Positions 26,601 through 33,458 of a stretch of 43,862 nucleotides of DNA are shown piece by piece (positions within the stretch are counted from its first letter, which is position 1; the number at the start of each line of letters is the position of its first letter). Location: contig RFVF01000037.1 of assembly GCA_009922615.1 (NCBI GenBank), positions 1 through 43,862 of the forward strand. The letters are read 5' to 3'. Under the pieces are notes generated by a model. That model was not told the DNA's origin. It searched no databases and worked only from the letters and a program-made list of their open reading frames with translations. Position numbers and translations under genes: made by a program. This DNA is from Pseudomonadota bacterium. GTDB taxonomy: Bacteria; Verrucomicrobiota; Verrucomicrobiia; Limisphaerales; SXTU01.

Positions 26601-27750
26601 AGGCAAAGCCGTCGCTGCCGCTGCCACCACCGGCGCGCAACCGCTCGTCGTGACTTACGCTCAGACCGAGAAGATCAATATCGCCGGCAAGCCCTTCACG
26701 CTGGAAATCTGGGCCCTACCCGATGGCAAGGACGGCGTGCTCATCAGCCACGGCGGCCCGCAGAACGGCGCCGGCATTGTCCTCATTGAAGGCAAGCCTT
26801 CCTTCGTCATCAACAGCGGGTCCACCCACGCTCGCGCGAGCGCAAACGCACCCTTGCTGGAAGGCTGGCATCACCTTGTCGGCGTGCTTGAGGCAGACAA
26901 GACCATGAAGCTCTACGCCGATGGACAGATCGTCGCGCAGGCGAAATCCGAGTTCGTCGCTGCGCAGCCCAAGCAACCGCTGCGCCTCGGCGGCGATGGC
27001 AACAACAACCTCGCGGGCGAGACGCTCACCGCACCCTACACCGGCATGATGGACCAGTTCGCCATTTACTCGCGCGCCCTTTCACCGACGGAAGTGCAGG
27101 CCCGTTTGGCCGACCCGACAGTGAAGACGGACAAGACCCTGGTTCTTTTTTCCTCGTTCGACAAAGGCGATGCCCGCGACGAAGCGGGGAACAACCACGG
27201 CATTTCCGGTCCCGGTGTTGAGACCGGCAAAGGCCGCAGCGGTGCCGCGCTCTGGTTCCGGCGCGCTCCCAGCGCCCCAGCGGCAGTCGTCGCAGGGAAT
27301 GTCAAAGGCAAGACAGCCGCCGCGAAAGCTGCTGCCGCCGCGCCTGCCAATCCGGCCCAGCCCGGCCAGCCCGCCCCGGCTCCCGCGCAGAAAGGCACCT
27401 TCGTGCAAAACGACTGGCAGCGTTACGTTCCGATCATCACGCGCGCGATGACGATGGCCGGCAAGACGCTCTTCGTGAGCGGCGCGGAGGATTTGGTGGA
27501 CGAGGAATATGCCTTTGAGCGCCTCGCTGCGAAGGACAAAAGCATTCTTCAGCAACTTCAGGAACAGGACGACGCGCTTGAAGGCAAACGTGGCGCGATG
27601 CTCTGGTCCGTGTCGGTCGAGGACGGCAAGCAAGGCGCCGGCCTGAACCTCGCCAGCCCGCCCGTCTGGGACGGTATGGTCGTGGCACAGGGGCGGCTTT
27701 ATGTGTCCAGCCTCGATGGTGTAGTGCGCTGCTTTGGGAAGGCAAAATAA
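23650..27750 (+). CDS. Secreted PQQ-like beta-propeller protein with methyltransferase-like and LamG domains
   Basis: A 1366-residue multidomain exported protein. The hydrophobic signal core is at about residues 37-54. Residues 56-185 look like a class I SAM-methyltransferase fold (VVQLGLGDAAL at 72-82, then VVALDAD at 94-100). PQQ-type propeller blades run from about 200 to 900 with repeated GxxLWxxxxD-like and GxVYCLRASDGALVWEY blades. A LamG/concanavalin-like domain lies at about 995-1160 (FTLEIWALPDG, GWHHLVGVLEADKTMKLYADG). An Ala/Pro-rich linker (about 1200-1250) and a last propeller-like segment follow. A GC-rich interspersed repeat encodes residues 19-36, in front of the signal core. 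A GTG at 23764 is an alternative start. It probably binds or processes an extracellular polymer; no enzymatic proof is visible. Confidence 0.82.
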   Translation: MNSLRFSISIRARAATRLRPTPSPRPSPPLGAREQAGVVLTLLLVSSLLSVAAPADDAQKILQTAGVKGGLVVQLGLGDAALTSALRANNSYQVVALDADAKKVVAAREAIFAEGKYGPVSVESFTGAQLPFIDNLVNLLVAENLGSVPQVEVLRVLVPNGVLLTKSGGQWQKTVKPKDANLDEWTHYFYDAKGNATSKDKVVAPPERLQWVGSPRWSRHHDRMSSLSAQVSSGGRLFYIMDEGSRISILLPAKWNLIARDAFNGTILWKQPIASWNTHLWPLKSGPTQLTRRLVGDGDRVFVTLGIEAPISCLDGATGQTLFTCEGSRGAEEFVQANGVIYALINPRPWVLEDFAVKQQSDQGRVVNEYNWDQKPRDLAAFDAKTGKLLWRKADQKIAPITIACDGERLVYHNGDSIVCLDPTSGTQRWASEKATKRSLFEFNYAPRVVLSGKTILYAGGDGAQRGVDAETGKVLWQDTHEKSGYRSPEDLIVAGGLVWNAGTLQGNQKGEFKGRDLRTGEVKKQFSPDVPDGTYWFHHRCYIAKATENFLIPSRTGIEYVDINKQHWDLNHWVRGACLYGVMPCNGLTYAGPHNCACYPEAKLDGLNAMAGGAGSPHPIRAEATRLVKGPAYNSPLEAEADAKDWPTYRHDNKRSGYSNQALSEDLSKTWELKLGGPLSTLTIAAGKVFVAQVDAHTLHALDHATGRQLWHFIAGGRVDSPPTYWQGRVYFGGMDGVVYCLRASDGALVWEYHAAPGDRRHCALEQVESVWPVHGSVLVENGQVSLVAGRSVFLDNGLRFVKLDAKTGALVAEQTYNHIDPETGGDFNDRHKTLQMPVGLNDILSSDGKWTYLRTQKIAADGKRVDIGPVSNNAIEQGAAQKGEGAHLFAPMGFLDDSWFHRSYWVYGKSFAGGHNGYYQAGKYTPSGRILVHDDKNVYSYGREAQYFKWTTTMEHQLMRQPKEAPNVTPDLGQGANAGKQKGKAVAAAATTGAQPLVVTYAQTEKINIAGKPFTLEIWALPDGKDGVLISHGGPQNGAGIVLIEGKPSFVINSGSTHARASANAPLLEGWHHLVGVLEADKTMKLYADGQIVAQAKSEFVAAQPKQPLRLGGDGNNNLAGETLTAPYTGMMDQFAIYSRALSPTEVQARLADPTVKTDKTLVLFSSFDKGDARDEAGNNHGISGPGVETGKGRSGAALWFRRAPSAPAAVVAGNVKGKTAAAKAAAAAPANPAQPGQPAPAPAQKGTFVQNDWQRYVPIITRAMTMAGKTLFVSGAEDLVDEEYAFERLAAKDKSILQQLQEQDDALEGKRGAMLWSVSVEDGKQGAGLNLASPPVWDGMVVAQGRLYVSSLDGVVRCFGKAK
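23706..23757 (+). repeat. GC-rich interspersed repeat inside the 5' end of a gene
   Basis: This stretch (CCCTCACCCCGGCCCTCTCC ... GGGGGCGAGGGAG) resembles the widespread bacterial intergenic repeat whose translation reads PSPRPSP. It lies in frame between the basic start and the hydrophobic core of the propeller protein's signal peptide. Confidence 0.55.
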
Positions 27751-27827
27751 ACCGCCCGTAGGTCCACACGGAGCCTTGCCATTGCAAACTGCGAGAATAG
27801 CCGCGCCCGGACCCTGAAAAGAGAGAT

Positions 27828-27865
27828 TGGAGCGAGCGAAGGGATTCGAACCGCTTTGCAAGCGG
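27828..27865 (-). pseudogene. tRNA 3'-end fragment or tRNA pseudogene
   Basis: On the minus strand, 27852-27828 reads GGTTCGAATCCC then TTCGCTCGCTCCA: T-loop, 3' side of the T-stem, acceptor 3' strand, discriminator and encoded CCA. Just before it, 27865-27851 forms a 5-bp stem and 7-base loop TTGCAAA that could be an anticodon arm with GCA. The 5' strand of the T-stem, variable loop, D-arm and 5' acceptor strand are missing, so no working tRNA can fold. It fits a decayed tRNA or the leftover end of an integration site. Confidence 0.55.
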
Positions 27866-28026
27866 AGATTTTATCGAAAACCCCATCGCATCCAACTTAC
27901 GGTCGGGCGCTCAAATCAGTCGGACGGCGCGATTAGACTGGTGCGCCGGGCAAGGGCGGGGCATCGCATTCGGTAATTGCCCATGCAAACCGTCTCGCGT
28001 GGGCGGCTGCACTAGAGCTCGTGTGA

Positions 28027-29013
28027 CTATCCGCCCTTCCGCGCGAACAGCTCCCGGATGATGTCCTCGATCGGCACCTCTTGAATGTCGATGTCGCGCA
28101 CGGGCAGTGCGTCGAACAGCGCCTTGCACACCGGCACCACGCGGTCGCGCTTCACCTTGAGCTTCACCGTGCCGACGGCGCGCTCCACCACTTCGCCATA
28201 CTGTGCGAGCGATTCCGCCGAGCGCTCCGGACCCGGCTCGCACTCAATCGTCACCAGCTTGAAATCCGCGAACCGGTCGATCACTTCGCTCAACCGGCCA
28301 TCGAAGAAAATCGTGCCCTTGTCGATGATGATGACGCGCTGGCACAGCTCCTGGATGTCCGTCATGTAATGACTCGTGAGCAGGATGGTCGTCTTGCGCG
28401 TGGCGTTGTGGTGGCGTAGGAACTCGCGGACCTTCTTCTGCGACACCACGTCGAGGCCGATGGTCGGCTCGTCGAGGTAAAGCACCTTGGGCTGGTGTAG
28501 TAGTGCGGCGGTCAACTCCATCTTCATCCGCTCACCCAGCGACAGCTCGCGCACCATGACGTTGAGCTTGTCCTTCACGTCGAGCAATTCGGTCAACTCG
28601 CTGACGGTCCGCTCGAACACGCCGCGCTCGATGCCATAAATCTTCGCGTTCAACTCCAGCGATTCGCGCGCCGGTAAGTCCCACCAGAGCTGGTTCTTCT
28701 GGCCAAGCAGCAGCGCGAATTGCCGCCGATAACCATCCGCACGCTCCCACGGCACGTAGCCGAGCACGTTCGCCGTGCCGCTGGTCGGGTAGAGCAAACC
28801 CGCGAGCATCTTGAGCGTCGTGGTCTTGCCCGCGCCGTTCGGCCCGAGGAAGCCGACCAGTTCGCCCTCCTCGACTTTGAAGCTCACCTCGCGCGCCGCG
28901 AGCGTCTGCTCATACTCGCGCTTGAACAGCCCACGCACCGCGCCCCGGAAGCCGGGCTGCTTCTTGTAAGTGCGGAAAGCCTTTGTCAGGCCGTGGACTT
29001 CGATGGCGGGCAT
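28027..29013 (-). CDS. ABC transporter ATP-binding protein (ABC-2 exporter type)
   Basis: A 328-residue ATPase subunit. It has Walker A GPNGAGKTT, Q-loop region LGQKNQL, signature LSLGERMKMEL, Walker B VLYLDEPTIGLD and H-loop LTSHYM. A C-terminal regulatory domain of about 90 residues follows. The start is the ATG at 29013 (MPAIEVHGLTKAF), 16 codons inside a longer frame. This ATPase type normally works with ABC-2 membrane subunits encoded beside it, but none is present on either side: downstream is a non-coding stretch with the tRNA scrap, upstream a one-TM protein. The transported substrate is unknown. Confidence 0.92.
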   Translation of the reverse strand: MPAIEVHGLTKAFRTYKKQPGFRGAVRGLFKREYEQTLAAREVSFKVEEGELVGFLGPNGAGKTTTLKMLAGLLYPTSGTANVLGYVPWERADGYRRQFALLLGQKNQLWWDLPARESLELNAKIYGIERGVFERTVSELTELLDVKDKLNVMVRELSLGERMKMELTAALLHQPKVLYLDEPTIGLDVVSQKKVREFLRHHNATRKTTILLTSHYMTDIQELCQRVIIIDKGTIFFDGRLSEVIDRFADFKLVTIECEPGPERSAESLAQYGEVVERAVGTVKLKVKRDRVVPVCKALFDALPVRDIDIQEVPIEDIIRELFARKGG

Positions 29014-29048
29014 GGTGGAGTTAAGCAATCGTGGACTGCTGCGCAGAC

Positions 29049-29474
29049 TCATGGACTCCACCGCATCTCGCTGTTAATCCAAGGCGGGAGCCGTGTGAGT
29101 ATCAAATCGCTTTTCCAGTGATTCGAGCAGGAGACGAAGCCTTCGACCCACTCGGGCGCTAATATTCGGTCGTGGAGTTGCCCGTCCCATTGCATTGACA
29201 CGTCGAGACTGTTGGTTCCACCAACCTTCTCGATGCGGAAACTCAACAACCGCCCGCTCACCATGAAGTTGGTCGGCCCGCTTACCGCAAAGGGACGTTT
29301 CACTCCATCAACACTTACCCAGCCGATCGTGTCCACGCCGGGATTATACGATTCCACGTGCATGGTTGTGGTCATCGCCGCAGCCGTCGAGTAGCGGCGC
29401 GCCATCAAGCCGATTACAACCAACAACGCGCACGTCAGGACTGCGCCAACCAAGAGGAGTTCGCTGCGCTTCAC
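29049..29474 (-). CDS. Hypothetical one-TM protein
   Basis: A 141-residue protein starting at GTG 29474 (MKRSELLLVGAVLTCALLVVIGLMARR). It has one N-terminal membrane anchor or uncleaved signal, then about 110 residues that look beta-rich and extracytoplasmic (MHVESYNPGVDTIGWVSVDGVKRPFAVSGPT). No family is recognised. The DNA is AT-richer than its neighbours. It lies 35 bases upstream of the ABC ATPase start on the same strand, so they may be co-transcribed, though a link to transport is unsupported. Confidence 0.6.
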   Translation of the reverse strand: MKRSELLLVGAVLTCALLVVIGLMARRYSTAAAMTTTMHVESYNPGVDTIGWVSVDGVKRPFAVSGPTNFMVSGRLLSFRIEKVGGTNSLDVSMQWDGQLHDRILAPEWVEGFVSCSNHWKSDLILTRLPPWINSEMRWSP

Positions 29475-29505
29475 GGATGCAGCCTGCGGGAAGCACGTCG
29501 TGCCG

Positions 29506-30897
29506 TTAAGCCAAAATCTCCTTGGCTACATTCCCATGCACATCCGTCAGGCGGAAGTCGCGGCCGGCATACCGGAAGGTCAACCGCTCGTGATCCACGC
29601 CCAGCAGGTGCAGCAGCGTCGCGTGCAGGTCGTGGATATGCATGCGGTTCTCGACGGCCTTGAAACCGAAGCTGTCGGTCGCGCCGTAGCTCATGCCGCC
29701 CTTCGCACCGCCGCCGGCGAGGAACATGCAGAAGCCGTGCGGATTGTGGTCGCGACCGTTGCCGTTCTCGCTCACCGGCGTGCGCCCGAACTCACCGCCC
29801 CAGACGACCAGCGTGTCTTCGAGCAGGCCGCGTTGCTTCAAGTCGCCGAGCAACGCGGCGATGGGGCGGTCAATGTCCTTGCCGAGATTGCGCGTTGATT
29901 CGTCGTGCTTCGAGTGCGTGTCCCACGGCTGGCCGTTGCCGTAATAAACTTGGATGAAGCGCACGCCGCGCTCCGCCAGGCGCCGCGCCATGAGGCAGCC
30001 GTTGGCGAAGTGGCCCTTGCCGTAAGTCTCGCGCACCGCCGCCGGCTCGCGCGTAATGTCGAAGGCGTCCGTCGCAGCGAACTGCATCCGGTAGGCCGTC
30101 TCCATCGCCTCGATGCGGCCCTGCAATGCTGCGTCCGCCCCGCCGCGCGAGGCCAGGTGCTCGCGGTTCATCTCGGCCAGAAGGTCGAGCTGCTTGCGCT
30201 GCTCGTCCGGCGCGGTGCGCGGGTTGTGCAGCCACGGGATCATCGCCTTGGGGTCGAGGTTCGAGTGGTTGATGTAGCTGCCGCCGTGCTGCGACGGCAG
30301 GAACGCGCTCGTCCAAAGGATGGAAAACCGCACGGGCCGGCCGGGGCAGAGCACGACGTAGCTCGGGAGGTTGGCGTTCTCCGTGCCGAGGCCGTAGCTG
30401 CACCACGCGCCCATCGCGGGCACGCGCGGCGTCATCGTGCCGTTGTTCATCAGCAGCAACGCGGGGCCGTGGTTCGGGTTGTCCGTGTAAACGCTGCGCA
30501 GGACGCAGAGGTCATCGGCGAACTGCGCGGTGAGCGGGAGCAGATCACTGACGGGCAGGCCGGACTTGCCGTGATTGGAGAACTTGAACGGCACCGGCAG
30601 CAGCCCGCCGGTAGGCCGCTCCGTGCGCAAGTCCGCGCCCTCGGGCCGCTGCCCGGCGAACTTGGTCAGGTCCGGCTTGGGGTCGAAGAAATCCGGGCCG
30701 AACGGGCCGCCGTTCATGAACAGGTGGATGACCCGCTTGGCGCGCGGCCGGAAGTGCGGCAAGGCGCGCATGGACGACGCGGCATTCGGCAACGCCGTCG
30801 CCACACCCGGCAGCGACGCCAGCAAGCCGAGCGAGCCCAGGCCACCACCAAAGCGGGCGATGGCGGCGCGGCGGGAGATAGGAAGTTCCATGTTCAT
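29506..30897 (-). CDS. DUF1501 family exported protein
   Basis: A 463-residue protein of the DUF1501 family, common in Planctomycetes and Verrucomicrobia and distantly related to alkaline phosphatase/sulfatase folds. It has a Tat-like signal (ISRRAAIARFGGGLGSLGLLASL), the early FMNGGPFGPDFFDPKPDL, HGPALLLMNNGTM, and the late VVWGGEFGRTPVSE and GRDHNPHGFCMFLAGGGAKGG segments that carry the conserved Asp, His and Gly residues. The biochemical role is not established. It normally sits directly beside a DUF1549/DUF1553 gene, as here, though one small gene separates them. An ATG two codons downstream (30891) is an equal start. Confidence 0.9.
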   Translation of the reverse strand: MNMELPISRRAAIARFGGGLGSLGLLASLPGVATALPNAASSMRALPHFRPRAKRVIHLFMNGGPFGPDFFDPKPDLTKFAGQRPEGADLRTERPTGGLLPVPFKFSNHGKSGLPVSDLLPLTAQFADDLCVLRSVYTDNPNHGPALLLMNNGTMTPRVPAMGAWCSYGLGTENANLPSYVVLCPGRPVRFSILWTSAFLPSQHGGSYINHSNLDPKAMIPWLHNPRTAPDEQRKQLDLLAEMNREHLASRGGADAALQGRIEAMETAYRMQFAATDAFDITREPAAVRETYGKGHFANGCLMARRLAERGVRFIQVYYGNGQPWDTHSKHDESTRNLGKDIDRPIAALLGDLKQRGLLEDTLVVWGGEFGRTPVSENGNGRDHNPHGFCMFLAGGGAKGGMSYGATDSFGFKAVENRMHIHDLHATLLHLLGVDHERLTFRYAGRDFRLTDVHGNVAKEILA

Positions 30898-30925
30898 CGG
30901 GAAAAAACGTTCGCCTGCACCGAGT

Positions 30926-31240
30926 TCATTGCCTTTGTCTCCAGAACAGCACGTGTGAAACTCGTTTCCACAGCCAAGGTAACACTCGTCGATCTACGAA
31001 CAAGACCGCAGCTGCAATTGCTGTGAAGCTTGGGATCATCCAAAGCGTAAATGAAAAGGCGACCATAGCACCGTGCCACCCAGCAATTGCCCGACCATTT
31101 AAAAAAACACACTCTTCGCCGCAAACAGATGCCGTGGAGGCGACAGCGCAGATAAGGAAGCAGAACAGAGCTACGGGTGTCAGCAGCAGCCTGCATAAGT
31201 GCCAAAACCTTCGTTCGTTGCGTAGAGTCATTCGGTTCAT
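30926..31240 (-). CDS. Small membrane protein of unknown function
   Basis: A 104-residue protein starting at the ATG at 31240, preceded by GGAG at 5 bases, one of the few Shine-Dalgarno-like sites in the window. Two hydrophobic helices are clear (LLLTPVALFCFLICAVAST and a long MVAFSFTLWMIPSFTAIAAAVLFV), with four cysteines in the first half and a basic C-terminus. No family is recognised. The DNA is AT-richer than the flanking genes. It is inserted between the DUF1549/DUF1553 and DUF1501 genes, which are usually adjacent. A longer frame through the neighbouring gene is a shadow. Confidence 0.55.
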   Translation of the reverse strand: MNRMTLRNERRFWHLCRLLLTPVALFCFLICAVASTASVCGEECVFLNGRAIAGWHGAMVAFSFTLWMIPSFTAIAAAVLFVDRRVLPWLWKRVSHVLFWRQRQ

Positions 31241-31281
31241 TAGAGCTCCGTGCAGAAATTGTGTGGATTGGTTCTCATCCC

Positions 31282-33321
31282 TCAATCCACAAACTGGGTT
31301 TCGTTGCTGGCGAGCAGGGCCTGGGCGTATTCGGACCACACTTTCTTGTCGGTCTCGCGGCCGGCGAGGAAACGGGTGGCCATGGCGAGTTCCTTCGCAG
31401 TGGGCAGGCGTTGGAAGAGGATGGCGTGGGCGCGGGTGATGCGGTCGTTCAGGGCGGGGCCGGCTTCCTTCTCCAGGCGCGTGGCGAAAGCGTCGGCTTG
31501 GGCGAGGAGGAAGGGGCTGTTCAGCGAAAAGAGCATTTGCAGCGCGGTGGCGGTCTCGGTGCGGGAGGCGCTGTGGGCGGCGGGGTCGGGGAAGTCGTGG
31601 ATGCGCAGCATCGGCTCCAGCTCGTGGCGATTCACGGTGCCGTAGAGCGTGCGGCGGAGGTTCTTGTCGGACGTGAGCGGCGTGGCGACGCCGCCGAAGC
31701 TGCGGTCCAGCGTGCCGGCGGCGGCGAGCGTGGTGTCGCGCCACGCCTCGAAGTCGAGCCGACGGCGGGGCATGCGGGCGAAGAGCTTGTTCTCCGGGTC
31801 GCGCTTCTCGGAGTCGGGCGCGAGGGAGCTTTGCTGCCACGCGGCGGAGAGGAGGATTTCGCGGTGCAGCCACTTGATGGACCAGCCGTTCTTGATGAAG
31901 CGCGCGGTGAGATCGTCGAGCAACTCGGGGTGCGACGGGGCGTCGCCACTAAGACCGAACTCGCTCGGCGTATCCACGATGCCGCGACCGAAGTGATACT
32001 TCCAAACGCGGTTCACGATGACGCGCGCGGTGAGCGGCGCGGCTTCCTGCACGAGGGCCTGTGCAAGCTCGAGCCGTCCGCTGCCGGTGGTGAAGCGACG
32101 TGGCTGGCCGTCCTTCTCGGGGAAGGCGGCAAGGAAGCGCCGGGGGACGACGTCGCCGGTGTTGTTCGGATCGCCGCGCTTCATGAGTTCGAGGTCGCGC
32201 GCCTGGCCCGGCTTGAAGTCGAGCACAGTGCCTTTGTTGTTGCCGGCGGGGATGACGAAGAGCGCGGCGTCCTCGACGGCGGTGGCCATCGCCATGTTGA
32301 AGTGCGGCGTCTTGGTTTTGAGGTCGGAGATTTTCTGCTCGATGACGGCGACTTGATTGGTGAGGTCGGCGGGCGCGGGCTTTTTCTTTTTCAACTCGTC
32401 GCGTTCCTTTTCGAGCGCGGCGACGGACTCGCGGGCTTTTTTCACGGGCAGCCAGAACTGGTCGCCCATCGTGGGCACCTCGGCGTGGCGCACGCTCGCG
32501 AAGACGCCGGCGATGCCGTAGTAGTCGGCGGCGGTGATGGGGTCGGACTTGTGGTCGTGGCAGCGCGCGCAGGCGAGCGTGAGGCCGAGGAACGTGCGGC
32601 TGAGAGTGTCCACGTGCTCCTCCCATTCGTCGGCAACAGTGCCCTTGATGATGTCGGGTGGGAGCTGGAGTTCCTTCCAGTAAGTGGGCGCGAGGCCGAG
32701 GAAGGCGAGCGCGTGGCGGTCCTCGGGCGGCAGGCCCATCTGGTCGGTGGCGAGCTGCCGCATGACGAACTGGTCGTAAGGCATGTCGTCGTTGAAGGCC
32801 TTGATCACCCAGTCGCGGTAGAGATGGGCGCCGCTGGTCTTCTCGAGCCACGAAGCGGTCTCGTCCACGTAACGCGCGAGGTCGAGCCAGTAGCGGGCGT
32901 AGCGCTCGCCGTAGTGGGGGGAGGCGAGAAGCTTGTTCACCGCATTGGTGATTGCCGACTGGCGATTGCCGGCGGAGGAACACTCGCGGACGAATGTCGC
33001 GACTTCGTCGGGCGTAGGCGGCAGGCCAGTGAGGTCGAAGTGGAGGCGGCGAATGAGCGCGCGCGGGTCGGCGGGAGGAGCGGGTTTCACGCCCGCCTTG
33101 TCCATCTTCGCGAGGAGGAAATGATCGAGTCGAGTTTGCGGCCACTTGGCGTCGCGAACTTTGGGCAGGGAAGTTTCGCGGAGCGAGAGGAAGGACCACG
33201 GTGTCGGTGGCGGGCCGGCTTTCTTCGCGGGGGCTTTCGACTCCGCCGCCGCGACGACCAGCGCGCCAAACAAAACCAGCGTGAGTGAACCAGGCAGGAT
33301 TGATGAGCGAAGGCGGTTCAT
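31282..33321 (-). CDS. DUF1549/DUF1553 (PSCyt2-PSD1) exported protein
   Basis: A 679-residue exported protein. From the ATG at 33321 it has a signal peptide (MNRLRSSILPGSLTLVLFGALVVAAA). The PSCyt2 (DUF1549) part includes RLDHFLLAKMDKAGVKPAPPAD, LTGLPPTPDEV and the CARCHDHKSDPI motif. A Lys/Glu-rich coiled-coil-like stretch follows (ESVAALEKERDELKKKKP). The PSD1 (DUF1553) part includes LTARVIVNRVWKYHFGRGIVDTPSEFG and NGWSIKWLHREILLSAAWQQ. CARCH may bind haem c, but only one such site is seen and the N-terminal haem domain found in many relatives is missing. The longer frame upstream runs into repeat family 1 and is rejected. Function is not established for the family. Confidence 0.9.
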   Translation of the reverse strand: MNRLRSSILPGSLTLVLFGALVVAAAESKAPAKKAGPPPTPWSFLSLRETSLPKVRDAKWPQTRLDHFLLAKMDKAGVKPAPPADPRALIRRLHFDLTGLPPTPDEVATFVRECSSAGNRQSAITNAVNKLLASPHYGERYARYWLDLARYVDETASWLEKTSGAHLYRDWVIKAFNDDMPYDQFVMRQLATDQMGLPPEDRHALAFLGLAPTYWKELQLPPDIIKGTVADEWEEHVDTLSRTFLGLTLACARCHDHKSDPITAADYYGIAGVFASVRHAEVPTMGDQFWLPVKKARESVAALEKERDELKKKKPAPADLTNQVAVIEQKISDLKTKTPHFNMAMATAVEDAALFVIPAGNNKGTVLDFKPGQARDLELMKRGDPNNTGDVVPRRFLAAFPEKDGQPRRFTTGSGRLELAQALVQEAAPLTARVIVNRVWKYHFGRGIVDTPSEFGLSGDAPSHPELLDDLTARFIKNGWSIKWLHREILLSAAWQQSSLAPDSEKRDPENKLFARMPRRRLDFEAWRDTTLAAAGTLDRSFGGVATPLTSDKNLRRTLYGTVNRHELEPMLRIHDFPDPAAHSASRTETATALQMLFSLNSPFLLAQADAFATRLEKEAGPALNDRITRAHAILFQRLPTAKELAMATRFLAGRETDKKVWSEYAQALLASNETQFVD

Positions 33322-33329
33322 GGACGCAG

Positions 33330-33335
33330 AGGATA
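33330..33335 (-). promoter_or_regulatory. Possible -10 element of the DUF1549/DUF1553 gene
   Basis: On the minus strand TATCCT (4 of 6) ends 8 bases before the ATG at 33321. No convincing -35 is seen. Confidence 0.25.
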
Positions 33336-33363
33336 GATGGTGGCTAGGAGGGAGTGATTCAAT

Positions 33364-33455
33364 GTAGGGCAGTGTTTCCAGCCTGCCGCCACTTGAAAGC
33401 CACTCCATGAGCAACTCCTAAAAATCAGAAGGACAGGCGAGACGCGCTGTCCTGC
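33364..33455. repeat. Palindromic repeat family 1, 92-bp element
   Basis: Arm A (33364-33389, GTAGGGCAGTGTTTCCAGCC...) and arm B (33430-33455, AGGACAGGCGAGACGCGCTG...) are diverged inverted copies. The whole element is 92 bp, exactly the length of the copy at 41704-41795. It starts 3 bases after the stop codon of the FG-GAP gene (minus strand). Confidence 0.8.
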
Positions 33456-33458
33456 ACG

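Noticed and set aside
27828..27900. A functional tRNA-Cys on the minus strand
   Set aside because: An anticodon-like arm and the 3' end are present, but the D-arm, 5' acceptor strand and 5' T-stem strand are missing.
30926..31873. A 315-codon minus-strand frame covering the small membrane gene and more
   Set aside because: Its first two thirds overlap the DUF1549/DUF1553 gene in another frame and look like Arg/Pro-rich shadow translation; only the last 104 residues are kept as a gene.
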